From Microvelia longipes (Eukaryota > Arthropoda > Insecta > Hemiptera > Veliidae): a stretch of DNA of 64,000 nt. This document shows positions 20,690-33,977 of the stretch, piece after piece. Below the pieces are notes generated by a model that searched no databases, was not told where the DNA came from, and worked only from the letters and a program-made list of their open reading frames with translations. The stretch lies in NCBI GenBank assembly GCA_018340805.1, contig JACMZG010001913.1, positions 8,034,866-8,098,865 on the forward strand, read 5' to 3'. Numbering within the stretch: the stretch's first letter is position 1; the number at the start of each line of letters is the position of its first letter. Made by a program: the position numbers and the translations under genes.

Positions 20690-21575
20690 TGACTGATCAT
20701 CATCAGTGCCTAACTAAGAAAATAAAAAACTTTACTTATATCTTTAATCATTGGTCTCTACAGCTACAAAGGATACTAAGAAAAATGTTTGAAAGATTCT
20801 TCAAGAGAGTACGGTGCAAAATTTACTAAAATAACTTTTAAATGATACTTAAGAGATGTGCCAGTGAATGATTTTAACAAGACTATAAGACTGTTGTAGA
20901 GTATAATTCCCAACCTGATGGAGCGTGCTTGTTTTTTGGGACGACAGAACGGAATGACTATATTGTTTGAATTTTCGGTAGAGTAATGATCAACATCTTA
21001 TTGTTTAATCTGGTTAAATAAATTAATTGACAAAGCAGTTACAGTTCATCCTAACTGTGGAGCCATCACTGTTAAGAAACCAGTTATTTGTAGAAAAGTT
21101 TTCGGGTTTGAGAGGATGTGATCTAGTCATGACGAGGAAAACACGTTTCTGCACTTTTAAGACTTGGTTGAATTTATTAAAAACTTGGCATATCTATCGG
21201 AATTGTATAGGATTACATCCAAACTGAATTTTATCCACATCCCAAGATGTTTTTAAAAGAAAGTCACTTTTAAAAAATCATTGTTATTGTTAGTAAATGG
21301 AGATGTAGAGACCGATAATTAAGAGTATAAGTAAAATAAAATTTCAAAAGCTGGCTATGTTAAATATAAATCTTTACTTTGTTACTAAGGCACTGATGAT
21401 GAACTATCAAAATTAAAAGCTGGCTATGTCAAATACAAATCTTTACTATGTTAGTAAGACACTGATGATGAACTGTCAAAATTGAAAGCTGGCTATGTCA
21501 AATATAAATCTTTACTTTGTTAGTAAGGAACTGATGATGATCTGTCAAAATTGAAAGCTGGCTATAAGAATAATA
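20690..21575. repeat. foldback structure with 69-bp tandem repeats in one arm
   Basis: The left arm (20690-20770, read in reverse) matches the right side from 21305 to 21400, sharing TGTAGAGACC, ATAAGTAAA and GGCACTGATGATG in inverted order. The right side continues as a 69-bp tandem repeat. The loop of about 530 bp holds no convincing gene. Confidence 0.55.
21346..21568 (+). repeat. 69-bp tandem repeat, 3.2 copies
   Basis: The CTGGCTATG core recurs at 21351, 21420, 21489 and 21558, an exact 69-base period. Each unit contains CACTGATGATGAACTGTCAA. Confidence 0.85.
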
Positions 21576-22445
21576 ATCAGTGGAGAGACTTCCCTTGTAT
21601 ACTTTTTTTAATAACCATTGTTTAATCATATTTACAAAATAACTTCTTTCTTTACTCTTTAACGATTCAAGATAAAAACAACATTAATACAGGACTCTCT
21701 TAGCTAAAAATTACATCGTTCTTTTTTAAAAATAAATATCTGATGAGAGGTCAAAAAAATAAAATATTCCGAGCGTGAAATTCAGGGGTGGGAGTCTATA
21801 GAAAAAAACATCCCCTATGTCATTTTTTGTTCTATTCTCATTATCCTTTTGGCCTTTAAAGCGCTTATCCTTTCTTCATATTTTTTACTACTCTTGTTTT
21901 TCATCCCTTAGGCGCTTAGTCTCGCTTTTTACACCTTCCACCGCCTTCCTCGACCTCCCCATTTCTTAGCGCTCACTCTATCCCTCCTAGCGCTTATTTA
22001 ATTCTTTTCCTCTCAGACTTCTTATTATTTTTTTACTCTGAAATCCTTATAACAAACATAATCCTTATTTCAAAGTTTAATAACTTTTCTTTTAAAAATT
22101 ATCTTATTTTCACGAATATTTTTGTAACTTTAAACTTAAGAAAATTCGAAACTTTGATCCTTCTAAGCTATGAAAAACAAAAGTTTATTTATACACAATA
22201 AGCGCTTATAAAATTAAATTGAATTAATGCTTATCTTATTATTTATTTTCAATGAATTACTAAAAAATATATTTATTATTTAGTTATATTTTTATGACTA
22301 CATTTTTAAACTTAATTAGTTAAATTTATAACTACATTTTTTATTGTTTATTTTCAGTACAAGCTAACAGTGATTCCCTAGCATTGCTCGATAAATAGTA
22401 TATTTATTAAAAAAAAAAATCTTTAATTAGTCCTTAAAGGACTAA
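21576..22445. other. no gene seen
   Basis: AT-rich with pyrimidine-rich stretches (21830-22030). GCGCTTA occurs repeatedly here and at 22201, too irregular to call a repeat. Confidence 0.4.
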
Positions 22446-22449
22446 AAAA

Positions 22450-22790
22450 TTCGGGTACGGGGTACCTCGGAACTTTTCCTCGTTATATCGGATTCGCTAA
22501 GCTCATCCTCCCTGCTTCGAACTCGCATCACTCGTCCTCAGGATATACAATTCCTCAAATTTAAACTGAAAAATGTTTCCGGACTCGCTTCGCTAGTCTT
22601 TAGATAGAATGCATCTGTTTCATTTTCAGCGGTCACCCATACAGCAATGACTTTGCTCAATGCTGCTTAACTTTCATGATCCAACAAAAATCATAGATAT
22701 ACGAAACTTGGTGTACTCATTTTCACTTGTACTAAATTTAAATCCAATGGAATCATTTTCTGATTTTCTTACAATTATTTAAAAATTCTG
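22450..22790 (+). repeat. family B repeat, 5' part
   Basis: Begins GGGTACGGGGTACCTCGGAAC and keeps the CGCTTCGCTAGTC-like motifs and the CTGCTTAACTTTCATGATCC block. It ends where the family C element begins, suggesting C inserted into or truncated B. Confidence 0.65.
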
Positions 22791-23495
22791 GCGCGGTGGT
22801 CCGCATGTCGGGCGAATTTCCTTTGGATGCGTGTTTCCGTGCTTTTTACATTATATAAGTTTACAACTACTAAATAAATAATTCCGGCGCGGTGGTCGCT
22901 GTCGGGCGAATTTCATTTAGAATGCGTGTTTCCGTGCTAAACAACCCATTTCTTGCTTATGCAAGAACCATGCCCATTGCGTGGTTCCGGTTCATGCTTT
23001 AGAACCTAAGCAGTTCTCAATTGTCAAGCACTGCTCGTAACTCATTTTGTCTGTATTTTCCAAAGGAAAGGCGCATAATAATCCAGTTCTTGTACAAAAC
23101 TATGCCTCTAAAATTAGAAGTACGCACTATTATTTGCACCTAGTTTAAAGCTTAGTTACTTATCTTTAAGCTTAGTCAGTTATTTTAAAGGTTTTAGCGC
23201 ATTTCCTTTGGAAAATACAGACAAAATGGTTACGAGCAGTGCTTGACAATTGAGTAACTGCTTAGGTTCTAAAGCATGAACGGAACCACGCTATGGCATG
23301 GTTCTTGCATAACCAAAAATTGGTTGCTTAGCACGGAAACACGCATTCTAAATTAAATTCGCCCGACAGCGGACCATCGCGCCGGAATTATTTATTTAGT
23401 AGTTGTAAACTTATATAATGTAAAAAGCACGGAACACACGCATCCAAAGGAAATTCGCCCGACATGCGGACCTCGCGCCAGAATTATTTTCTAGT
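22791..23495. mobile_element. family C foldback element, complete two-armed copy
   Basis: The left arm (about 22795-23090) and right arm (about 23200-23490) are inverse complements along about 300 bases. Each ends in two tandem subrepeats containing GGGCGAATTTC and GCGTGTTTCCGTGCT. The centre contains TATGCCTCTAAAATTAGAAG. No coding capacity. The structure matches the Foldback class; the transposase source is not in the window. Confidence 0.75.
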
Positions 23496-23539
23496 TGAAA
23501 ACTTGTATATTAAGTAAAAAACGACGATAAATTATCGAC

Positions 23540-23600
23540 CTCTCCAGGATGTGAACCCAGGTACCCTAAGTTTAAGTGGTCGTATTGACTCGGGACAACT
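23540..23600 (-). repeat. tRNA-like SINE fragment candidate
   Basis: On the minus strand GGTTCACATCC (plus 23547-23557) resembles a pol III B box, and CCGAGTCAATACGACC upstream resembles an A box. Spacing is about 35 bases. Weakly supported. Confidence 0.3.
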
Positions 23601-23935
23601 GGTATTCAACTCAGAGGCCCAAAAAACATTGAAAACGACACCCTACTCGAAATTTAATTTTCAACGACCGTAATTTTGGTTTTCTATACTTTTTGTGGTT
23701 TTTTCGACTTTTTGGTAACTTAAAGTAGTCGTATCGACTTCGGACCAGTTTCATTCAATTCAGCACCCAGAATTACACAGTAAACGACACCCTACTCGAA
23801 ATTTATTTTTATCGACCTAAATTTTGGTTTTCGGTAATTTACAATGGTTTTTTAGATTTTTAGATCACTTAGAGTGGTCGTATCGACTTCGGACCGGTTT
23901 CATTCGATTCAGCGTTTCAAAAAACATAAATATTG
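23570..23935 (+). repeat. 149-bp tandem repeat, about 2.4 copies
   Basis: GT(G/A)GTCGTAT(C/T)GACT recurs with an exact 149-base period (G at 23776-type anchor positions 23576, 23725 and 23874). Units also share ACGACACCCTACTCGAAATT. Confidence 0.7.
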
Positions 23936-24680
23936 ACCTTTTTCGTGGCAAAAATATTCCATCAAAATCGGATAACCAAATTTAAGTTGTACCATTTGTT
24001 AAATGGCCAAACTAATGCGCAAAAAGCCAATTATTTGTTAAAGAAATTCGTTTTAAAACGAATCTCAATGCGACTTAAAAGGTGTCCATTGTGATCAATC
24101 AGTACTCTAAATTTAAAGTTAAGTCAAGATCCATTGATTAAATTCAATCTGTTACCTGAAAATGTCTTAACACTAATACCAATTATTGTTTTAAATTTAG
24201 TAAGAACAGTATTAACAAAGTAAAGATATTTTGGTTTAGAGGCCACCGCTATCGGGAGACTTGGCTTAGAAGCTCAGAAGCTCTGACATTTAGTTAATGA
24301 TAAACATTTTTGTAGAGTTACAACTTATTCAGAGGTTTCGATCTCACAGAGTCAGTTGTTTGTAGTATCTTTGAAGGGTTAAAGTTCTTAAAGATTAAGC
24401 CTAGAGCTAGAGTGTCCACTCGAGTGGTCAGACATAACAGACTCCTATTAGACTTTACAGAAAGGACACTCCAGTGCTCAGACTCAAGGAGTTGAGTTGC
24501 TATTCATACCATATTCTACCTTTTTATCCTTCTTTCCTGCATTTTTATCCTTTTATTCCTTTGATGTATTTCTCAGGAAAAGGAAGAAAATGCTGTGTCA
24601 GATGTGGCGACTGTCTTTCAAGACATATTAAGAAAAAAATAAGTTTAAAATCGATTAAATAAATTAAAAGTGAACTAGAA
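23936..24680. other. no gene seen
   Basis: AT-rich sequence without recognised repeats or long frames. Confidence 0.4.
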
Positions 24681-24684
24681 AAAC

Positions 24685-24870
24685 ATTGGGTATGGGGTCC
24701 CTCCAAAAATTTTCTATCCTTTGTGGATTCATTACGAATATCCTCTCCAATTTGGACACGCTTCGCTCGTCACCACTTCGCTTCGTTTATACCCAGTGGT
24801 AACCTATCCACGTACTGACCTCGCTCGATGCTTCTTAACATTTACAGCCTAAAAAAATATAGCCATGTTA
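24685..24870 (+). repeat. family B repeat, diverged fragment
   Basis: Keeps the GGGTATGGGGTCCCTC start, CACGCTTCGCTCGTC and the CTGACCTCGCTCGATGCT block. Confidence 0.55.
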
Positions 24871-24959
24871 AAATGGCAGGTAGGTTAAAATAGGGTATGG
24901 TGGAAGGTTGTTTCCTTTTGAAGGGGGGACTAACTGATCAAGAAATATTATTGTTGAGG

Positions 24960-25430
<471 letters not shown>

Positions 25431-25434
25431 CTTG

Positions 25435-28400
25435 TATGTATTTATAAGAATTTTGCTCCCAGACTATGGGACACGATAATTTCTTCACCCTCTCTCAGAC
25501 CGAAATGAAACTTGGTAGAAAAATCAACCATGTTAATTTTCCGAACCCTATTATTTATGAAATAGGTTCAAGTCATTAACCCTCAATAATGACCCCACAA
25601 ACACATGTACTACTATAAATAGTTCACATATGAAGCATAATGTAAACAAATGACGTTATTTGACTTATAAAGTGGCAATATGCCACTTATTTAAACTAGT
25701 AATTTATCAAGCTGATATATGACCACGATTATGTGGCCTTATAGGGAGATGCGGGGGCCGTGGTGCGGCCCTCAGCGACAATACCGCGTAGCGGCATTGG
25801 GCCAAAGGCCTCTTATTTTACCATGATATTTATTAAAAGACACACTAGATATAAAACAATTAATATATTGTCAACCACAATAATTGGGCAATAAGGCGAT
25901 CGAAAGAAATTTACCGGCAAAGTTTTATACGTTATACTGTTTTCATCTAAATAGTTGTTTTCTATTACTAAGCCCAAAGAAAATACCATATGCTTTACGA
26001 TTGAGGACTTTTTTTACCTCGGTTCTTTATGCTGTCTTGCTTCGCTCGACAGTAAATATAGCCCATGGTAACATGACCTTCTTCATAGTCTTGTAACATA
26101 ATATAAAATTTCCTCTGATGAGTAAAACATATTTCTAATAAAAAGCATTCGATTTAAATTTCTCTCTTAAGAATAATCGTACGAAATGTTCAAACATAAA
26201 GGAATCACTTTACTTTCAATTGCAGCAGAAGTGAAAAGAGAAAAGACTGTGGGAGACTGTAACAATAAAATGACAGATGATTGTGGAATGAGATCTTTGC
26301 ATATCTTATGATATGATTCAAAAGATTTTCTTCGGAGCCATTAATTACTGTCTTTCCAGCATTATGCTATCAATACATTGTAGTATACCCTTATGTATAG
26401 AAGGAGCACTACTGATAACACGAAAGGCGGTCTTAAGTAATGCTGCCACCCTAACAATATACAATTTTCATATAAAAAAGTTGGCAATACTTCCGGTCGC
26501 GGAATTATTTTGTTCTATTATTGATTAATGATTAATTATTCATAAAATACTAATACAAATATCGGGGCATTACAATATTTTAAGCATTTTTATAAATTGT
26601 AGTTTAACGTTTTTAATTAAAATTATATTAAAAGTAGTCCTCGTCAACTAGACGTAGATTCTTGTATTCCGCTATCCTTTTGCTATCCTTTTTAGGAGGT
26701 TTTAATTGTAGATCTTTGTTTAGACCTTAATTTAACTCAACAACATTGTTACCTTTTTTGTTTTAACGGAATTATTTGTCTGTTACTCTAGTTGTTGTTC
26801 AAACATCTATTTGCTAGCAACCATGTAACTGTTTTTGTTATTATTTATTATGTTAAGCCTTAAAAAAGATAAAATTATATCGAAAGCACGGCAAAATTTG
26901 TTTTATTTATCATTTTGGACCTGTTTCTCCTTAACATCTTTAATAATTTAAAATAGAGGTCCCTATAAAGTTTTTTGCCTTAATATGCGCATATTAATCG
27001 AATAGATAAAACAGTGCACGGCATAGCATCAAATGAGCACAAAATTTGATGCTATATTTATGCTCGATTTAAAATTATATTGAAATAAAATAAAATTTAT
27101 GCTTCAAAGAAAATTAAGCGCATTTTCTTTGAAAAATTCGAAATAATTTAATAACAAGTTGTGACACTAATGCTCAGGTACTGTCAAGGAAAGCATACCC
27201 ATTTTTTATCCTTGTCTTCGCCTTGTCAGTCAAACATTTAGGTCCTCGGTGCCTTCCTTCGTCTCAGGAGCATAAAACTACGTCTGCAAAATCTCATTTT
27301 TGCTTTTAATAGCTCGACAAATTATTCTAAATAATCTTAGTGACTCTCATACCTGATCTCAAAATCAAATCAAAGAAACGTAATTAGGAAATAAGACCTA
27401 ATTAAAAGCAAGTAAAGTTTTTCATTTAGAATTACATCGTTTTCCAAGTATTACGTTTCGAAAACAAACGTATAATTAATAAGGAAAGTATCGGAATAAA
27501 ATTGAAATATCTGAATCACAATTAATGTTAAACTTAAAATTAAGTATTCTTTTCGAGGACTTTAAACAAAAGTTTAAAGAAGAATTAAGTTTCAAGTAAA
27601 TAAAGTTTTTGTTTCTCGAGGAGCTTTGACTTAGAGATTTTCCTAGTTAAGACTGACAAGTTTTATTGAAGTTTCAAGAACTCAATTTTCACAACCAAAA
27701 ATGTTTAGACAAGGGTTTCCCGAGTAACAATTCTGATAAGATCGGCATCACTTTCGACAAGAAAAGAGTATTAACTAAGTTTACACTTTTTTGAACTTCT
27801 AATTCTTACACCAAGTTTAGTTTAATAAGATTTACAACTTGAGAAAATTTCGCTTTGAGAATTAACTGAAATTCTATTGGTTTCTTATGTTTTCAGCGAA
27901 TTTTCTTAAGAAAAATATATTTATGAGATTGATTTGACGAGTTTTAAAGTCAGCGGATTTTTCAGCGCCTGTATAGTTTTTGTATAGAGTTTATTTGTAA
28001 ATCAAAATTTTTACGTTTGCTTATTTAAAGCGTATACACATAGAATTCATATTATTGTGGTTGCAATCAATATCCGGAATCGTGTTTTCACCTAATTATC
28101 CGTTTCTGGTGCTTTTAACACATCCTGAGTAGTTTATGGAAAATTTTCGGTGTCTATTTCCTCTGTATAGGAATACCACTAGAATTAAATCACAGTACGT
28201 CTTCAGACTGACTTCGCGCGTTCGTAGATTGTAAGACAGTCGTTGTAATACAATCGGTACCCTATTCAGGCAGTGGCGGACTGGATAAAGCAGGCCCGAG
28301 AAGGGTTCCGCTAAATGGACCCAAACCTACTTCGTAAGAGGCTTAATTGGGGGAGAGGGGGGGCTTACATTGCTTCCCAAGTAAAGGTTTCTACTTATAT

Positions 28401-28890
28401 CTAGAAGAGTATAAATAATTATACCGAAGCTTAGGTAATAAATTTAATTAAGCTATACTTAATTTTAATTTGTATTTAATAAAATCAAATCAAATTAAAA
28501 GTTTCAAATTTAATTAATTAATAAACATAAATAAATAAAATAAATTAGTATATAATAAAATTAAGAAGAAATAAATAAACCACAAGTAATACTTAAGTTA
28601 TTTCATTTAAATGCAATATTTGAATAAACTATTTAATGTTTAATATCTAGGATACTTTTGAACTGATTTAGAGCCCTATAAAAGTATGCTAAGGGTCCCT
28701 TGTGGCCCTAGTCTTCGCTACGGGGCTGTTAAAGGTATAAGTAAAACAAACAGGGTCCTAGATGAAGGGTATCAATAACAAATTAAACATATCTTTAAAT
28801 CTCAAGGAGCTCTTTAGGCCCTACCATAAAGTATTGGGTCCTTTGACTCTGGTGTTTATAAATATTACATACTTATAATAAATTAAATAA
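25435..28890. other. 3.4 kb without recognisable genes
   Basis: 25485-25600 matches 57860-57980 (GATGAAACTTGGTA.., AATGACCCC), an unnamed dispersed repeat. A GC-rich island with GCGGGGGCCGTGGTGCGGCC lies at 25750-25805. B-like remnants are at about 28090-28270. The short frame at 25884-26096 resembles nothing known. Confidence 0.45.
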
Positions 28891-28894
28891 AAAT

Positions 28895-28897
28895 AAT

Positions 28898-28930
<33 letters not shown>

Positions 28931-29022
28931 TATATATTATATGTATGTATGTATGTATATATATATATATATATATATTATATTATATATATATATTATA
29001 TATTATATATATATATATATCA
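28895..29022. repeat. TA microsatellite with TATG run
   Basis: (TA)n interrupted by four ATGT units near 28942-28958. Confidence 0.9.
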
Positions 29023-29024
29023 AA

Positions 29025-30720
29025 TTGCAAAAAAATACTTATGTAATCTATATTTGTATTTTGGCGAGAATGAACAATTTTATTATTATAATTCTTTCTA
29101 ATTTCTCTCAAAGACTGTTTTATACATACCCAACAAAAAACATTTTCCTGTTGATAAATAATTTAAAAACGTATTAGGGATTGACTTACAACAAAAATAG
29201 GGCATTGTAAGATTAAAAAGTTTAAGGATGTTGGATTAAGCAAACTTAAGCTTGAGTAAGAAGCTAAAATAGAGAGGGGTTTAGACTTAGCTGGAATTAT
29301 GTTTTAGATTATACACCTACTCATTACAGCATGTGACTGAAAATGTTATAATGTTAAAAAATAAGTCTGCAATGTAACTTGACTTTATGTTGCGACCTTA
29401 AGATTCGATCCATCATAAATCTATATATAATAAATTTTCATCTAAAGCAAAAATTCGTTTATTTATTGTATGAAATAAAAAAAAAATATTTTCATAAAAA
29501 GTAAAAATTTTGGAATTTTATAAAAATTGTTTTAATTTTTATAAAAAAATTATATAAATTGTTTCATTTTTCATAAAAATAAAAATTGTTTCAATCATAA
29601 CAAAAAAAGGCCTTAATTTGTACCCCAATACAATAAACTTATGATATATTGTAAACATAAATAAATAAAAACAAAGTTTAATTATAAACTTATAAAAGTT
29701 TAACCATAAACTTTTACCTAAATGGCAAAACCCATCTTTGATCAAAGATAACCCTGTTTTGGCTCTAATTTATCTAGATTTTAAATTTAAAACTATAAAC
29801 AAAACCTGGGCGCCAGTTGAGGTTATAACTCCTCAACACATATATGTTTATCAAATTATGAGAAAATAAAGATAAATACTCAAAATAAATATGAAACTTA
29901 ATTAAATGAAAAATAAGGAAATATAAACAAATAACGGGGTAAACATAAACCAATCCGGCTAACTAGCTTTGTTGGTTCGAGTTCTTCAACCAACTGTAGG
30001 CTATAGATACTCGGTCTAGACCAGAGACTATAGATACTTAAACAGTAAGACTGTCGACTCAATGGGGGAAAATTTGGATTCCGATCAACGCTAGCAAATT
30101 GAAAAAGAAAAAAAAAGCTAATTGAATCAAATGAAAATTAAAAGCTTACAATTTTTATACAAAATTTAATAAATTGAAGTAGCAGAAAATTGAAAAAAGT
30201 AACTAAAACTAAACTAAAGCATGCTTAAGTTTGAGTGTGACTTCTACTTATGATAAAAGCATATAACCAAATATCGTACTCTTAATTAATTTTCTAATAC
30301 TATACCTTAAAAACATTCTAAAACTTTATTATTAATGGAATAGGCCAACATGTTTCTATTTTGGGCTATATGTTTTAGTCTAAAACCTAAAAGTTTGCTA
30401 TAGAAAACGAGACTGTTGCTTTTAATTATATTTCGTTCTAGTAAAACTTCTCTCATATGGAAGTTATGCAAACTTAAGTGGGAAGTACTCTAACTTGAAA
30501 AAGTCCTTAAAATATACAACATTGAAAACACTCTTCCTATCGATTTCCCCAGGATAAATTAGGTTTTCTAAAATGACTAGGCAGAAACTTTCCATCAAAC
30601 TTATTACTTTATAAAACAAGTTTGTCAAGTTAATGCTGAATGACATTGTAATATTAGTAACAGTCGAGTTCTCAAACTTTGAAAAGATTTTAGCCGTAGT
30701 ATTTTAAGTATATTTTAAAC
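29025..30720. other. no gene seen
   Basis: Very AT-rich. Runs of A at 29475-29620. No repeats or frames worth naming. Confidence 0.4.
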
Positions 30721-30721
30721 A

Positions 30722-30850
30722 AGAGGCCGTTGGCGTTGTAGCCGCTGCGATGCAAAAGCCTTGGGAGCCGCTTCGCAGATTCTGCTCCTCTTTCGGACCG
30801 ATTCGCGGCCAAATTGTTGTTGTCCCGGGGTTATGCTAACCTAACCAAAG
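30722..30850 (+). repeat. diverged family D GC-rich block
   Basis: GTAGCCGCTGCGATGC, GCCGCTTCGCAG and ATTCGCGGCCAAATTGTTGTTGT follow the order of the D blocks at 35-58 kb, with the hairpins eroded. Confidence 0.55.
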
Positions 30851-30928
30851 GTTTGGTTGGTATAATTCCAAGATATTAGCAAAGTTCGAAATGTATAAGT
30901 TTGTTCACATAATGCTCAAACGATAAAG

Positions 30929-30988
30929 TAATTTAAATTTCTTGAAGACTGCAGTCCTTTATAAAGGACTGCAGTCTTCAAGAAATTT

Positions 30989-30994
<6 letters not shown>
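30929..30994. repeat. perfect 66-bp palindrome without spacer
   Basis: The 33-base arms 30929-30961 and 30962-30994 are exact inverse complements, centred on TTTATAAA and containing CTGCAG twice. A TA microsatellite begins immediately after. Confidence 0.95.

Positions 30995-31066
<72 letters not shown>
30990..31066. repeat. TA microsatellite
   Basis: (TA)n with one ATTATATTA break. Confidence 0.95.
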
Positions 31067-31071
<5 letters not shown>

Positions 31072-31074
31072 CAT

Positions 31075-31780
31075 ACCAGTCCAAAAATTACTCTTTTATA
31101 AAATAGTAACCATTGATAATGTTATGGTTTAACAGTCATTTATATGTTAAAGGTTCATAAAAACATGTGTTTTTATAATTTCAAAACCATTTGGAGGTTA
31201 AATTAAGTTTTGAAATTTGGGCTAAGTCATTATTGTGGGTTAATAGCAGCATACAAAATTAATAAACAATAGACTTTGGGACATTAATAGTCGTTTAATA
31301 GTCGTTTTTGCAAACCACTTGGCCAATTTGGTAAATCCACTAGGAGGTATTAAAATACTCGAAATTGATAATTCAGATTCTGTCTCGGTTTTAGAGTTAA
31401 TGTCCAAAAGCATTACTTTTTCAGTATAATTACGGTATGAGTAAAGAATACTAAAAAATGTATATCATCTAAATCAAAAACTAGCTCAAATGCCAAGTAA
31501 ATTATCAAAGAGCAAAAAAAAAACGCATCAAAAGAAAAATATTAAGTAAAGAAAATGTAGATCTCACAAAATAAGATTAACATCAACGTCGGATGAAAAT
31601 GTAATTTTCGATATTCTCTTTCAAAGAGTGAAAACTAAAAAATAATCAAAATACACGAAGAGAAAAATTGAAAAGTGAATTAGGAATTAAAGGACAGCTC
31701 ATTTGGGGATAAAAGGATATAAATAAAAAATAAGGAATAAAAAATAAAGAAGTTAAAAAAATTATGAACAAAAAATAATG
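31075..31780. other. no gene seen
   Basis: AT-rich; A-runs near 31510 and 31730-31760. Confidence 0.4.
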
Positions 31781-31784
31781 CGTA

Positions 31785-32195
31785 TATTTTTCATACATTT
31801 TCTTTCAACCAAAAAATGATACTTATATTTTTGTACATGTTCTTTCAACTAAAAAAAATAATACTTATATTTTTTGTACATGTTCTTTCAAGTAAAAAGA
31901 ATAATACTTATATTTTTTGTACATGTTCTTTCAACTAAAAAAAATAATACTTATATTTTTTGTACATGTTCTTTCAAGTAAAAAGAATAATACTTATATT
32001 TTGTACATGTGTTTTTAACCAAAAATAATACTTATATTTTTTGTATATGTTCTTTCAACTAAAAGAAATAATACTTATATTTTTTGCACATGCTCTTTCA
32101 AGAAAAAAAAAATATACTTATATTTTTGTACATGTTCTTTCAACTAAAATAAATAATACTTATATTTTTTGTACATGCTTTTTTAACCAAAAAAT
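31785..32195 (+). repeat. about 43-bp minisatellite, about 9 copies
   Basis: Units of AATAATACTTATATTTTTTG plus TACATGTTCTTTCAACTAAA, with variable A-run lengths. Confidence 0.85.
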
Positions 32196-32334
32196 AGCCA
32201 AGATGGAAAGACATACGTATTTTTTAAGACTACAGAGTATATTCAGACGTGCATATTTGTTAATTTATCTTCTTTAAAAAATACAGAAGTTTTATATTCA
32301 TCAAAACATTATGATTAAAAATAAATAGAAATTT

Positions 32335-33298
32335 TTATTATAAAATACCCTCATAATTGACTAATAATATGGAGATCAAACTTGTTATTACAATGTACCC
32401 TCATTATTAACTAATAATATGGAGATCAAACTTGTTATTATAATGTGCCCTCATTATTTACTAATAATGTGGAGATCAAACTTGTTATTATAATGTACCT
32501 CATTATTAACTATAATATGGAGATCAAATATAATGTATATTATAAATGGAGATCAAACTTGTTATTATAATGTACCCTCATTATTAACTAATAATATGGA
32601 GATCAAACTTGTTATTATAATGTACCCTCATAATTGACTAATAATATGGAGATCAAACTTGTTATTACAATGTACCCTCATTATTAACTAATAATATGGA
32701 GATCAAACTTGTTATTATAATGTGCCCTCATTATTTACTAATAATGTGGAGATCAAACTTGTTATTATAATGTACCCTCATTATTAACTAATAATATGGA
32801 GATCAAACTTGTTATTATAATGTACCCTCATTATTAACTAATATGGAGATCAAACTTGTTATTATAATGTACCCTCATTATTAACTAATAATATGGAGAT
32901 CAAATTTGTTATTATAATGTACCTCATTATTAACTCTGTGGAGATCAAACTTGTTATTATATGTGCCCTCATTATTAACTAATAATATGGAGATCAAACT
33001 TGTTATTATAATGTACCCTCATTATTAACCTAATAATATGGAGATCAATTTGTTATTATAATGTACCCTCATTATTAACTAATAACATGGAGATCAAATT
33101 TGTTATTATAATGTACCCTCATTATTAACTAATAATATGGAGATCAAATTTGTTATTATAATGTACCCTCATTATTAACTAATAATATGGAGATCAAACT
33201 TGTTATTATAATGTGCCCTCATTATTAACTAATAATATGGAGATCAAACTTGTTATTATAAAGTACCCTTAACTAATAAAATGGAGATCAAAATTGTT
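32335..33298 (+). repeat. 50-bp satellite array, about 19 copies
   Basis: Units of TTGTTATTATAATGTACCCT then CATTATTAACTAATAATATG then GAGATCAAAC, contiguous head to tail with minor variants. A higher-order pattern is visible: the stretch with TAATTGACT and TGTGCCCTC variants at 32340-32470 recurs at 32620-32750. Confidence 0.95.
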
Positions 33299-33299
33299 A

Positions 33300-33975
33300 A
33301 TAATTAAGTTTATTGAAAACTTTTAGAATTAATTTTTATAAGATACAAATATTTTATTCCTAAGATAGATAAGAAAATTATTTCACCATTTACTTTGGAA
33401 TTCGTAACTTTTATTTCTGGTTGTCTTAACAGATTTTATATAAACAACAAATCGAAGAAGAGAAAGGAAAAACCCTTAGCAGTCAAGAGAAATAGACATT
33501 GGATGTTTGAAAGTTAAAAAAACAATAGAAAAGTTTAAGGGAATAAGAGTTGGCCTTGTGTTAAACCCTAACCTGACGCTGACGGATCAACTGCTGTTAA
33601 GAAAGAAAACACTTTACCTCCGGTAAGTGAAAGAGATTAAATAAAAAAGATTCCAATGTTTGTAAAATAGTGAGCGGGAGAAATCCTTGTGAAATACGGC
33701 GGCAATTGTTGGTGTTTTCTAAGAATAAAGAAAATACAAGTAAAATACAAATTAGAAACAAGAAAATTGGTGACTCTTTAGAAATTAAAAGTGGTTTTTT
33801 AAATTAAATAAAAACAGTTTGCCGTGTTTAAATCCTAAATTTGAAGACAGCACAAATCAAAGAATTTTTGCCTTAAAAAATCGCTTAATCTATTGAGTAT
33901 TAAATTCGTAAGTAATGATAATTCACTCATAAAGTAAGCATCCGAAAGGACCTGCTTGGTAGGCTTGCCGTACTT
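33300..33975. other. no gene seen
   Basis: Unremarkable AT-rich sequence between two minisatellites. Confidence 0.4.
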
Positions 33976-33977
33976 TA

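Noticed and set aside
29940..30000. Possible tRNA gene with GGTTCGAGTTC B-box-like sequence
   Set aside because: No matching A box at the right distance and no cloverleaf could be drawn.
32335..33298. Regularly spaced direct repeats considered as a CRISPR array
   Set aside because: The 50-bp units are contiguous head to tail with no unique spacers and no cas genes nearby; it is a satellite array.
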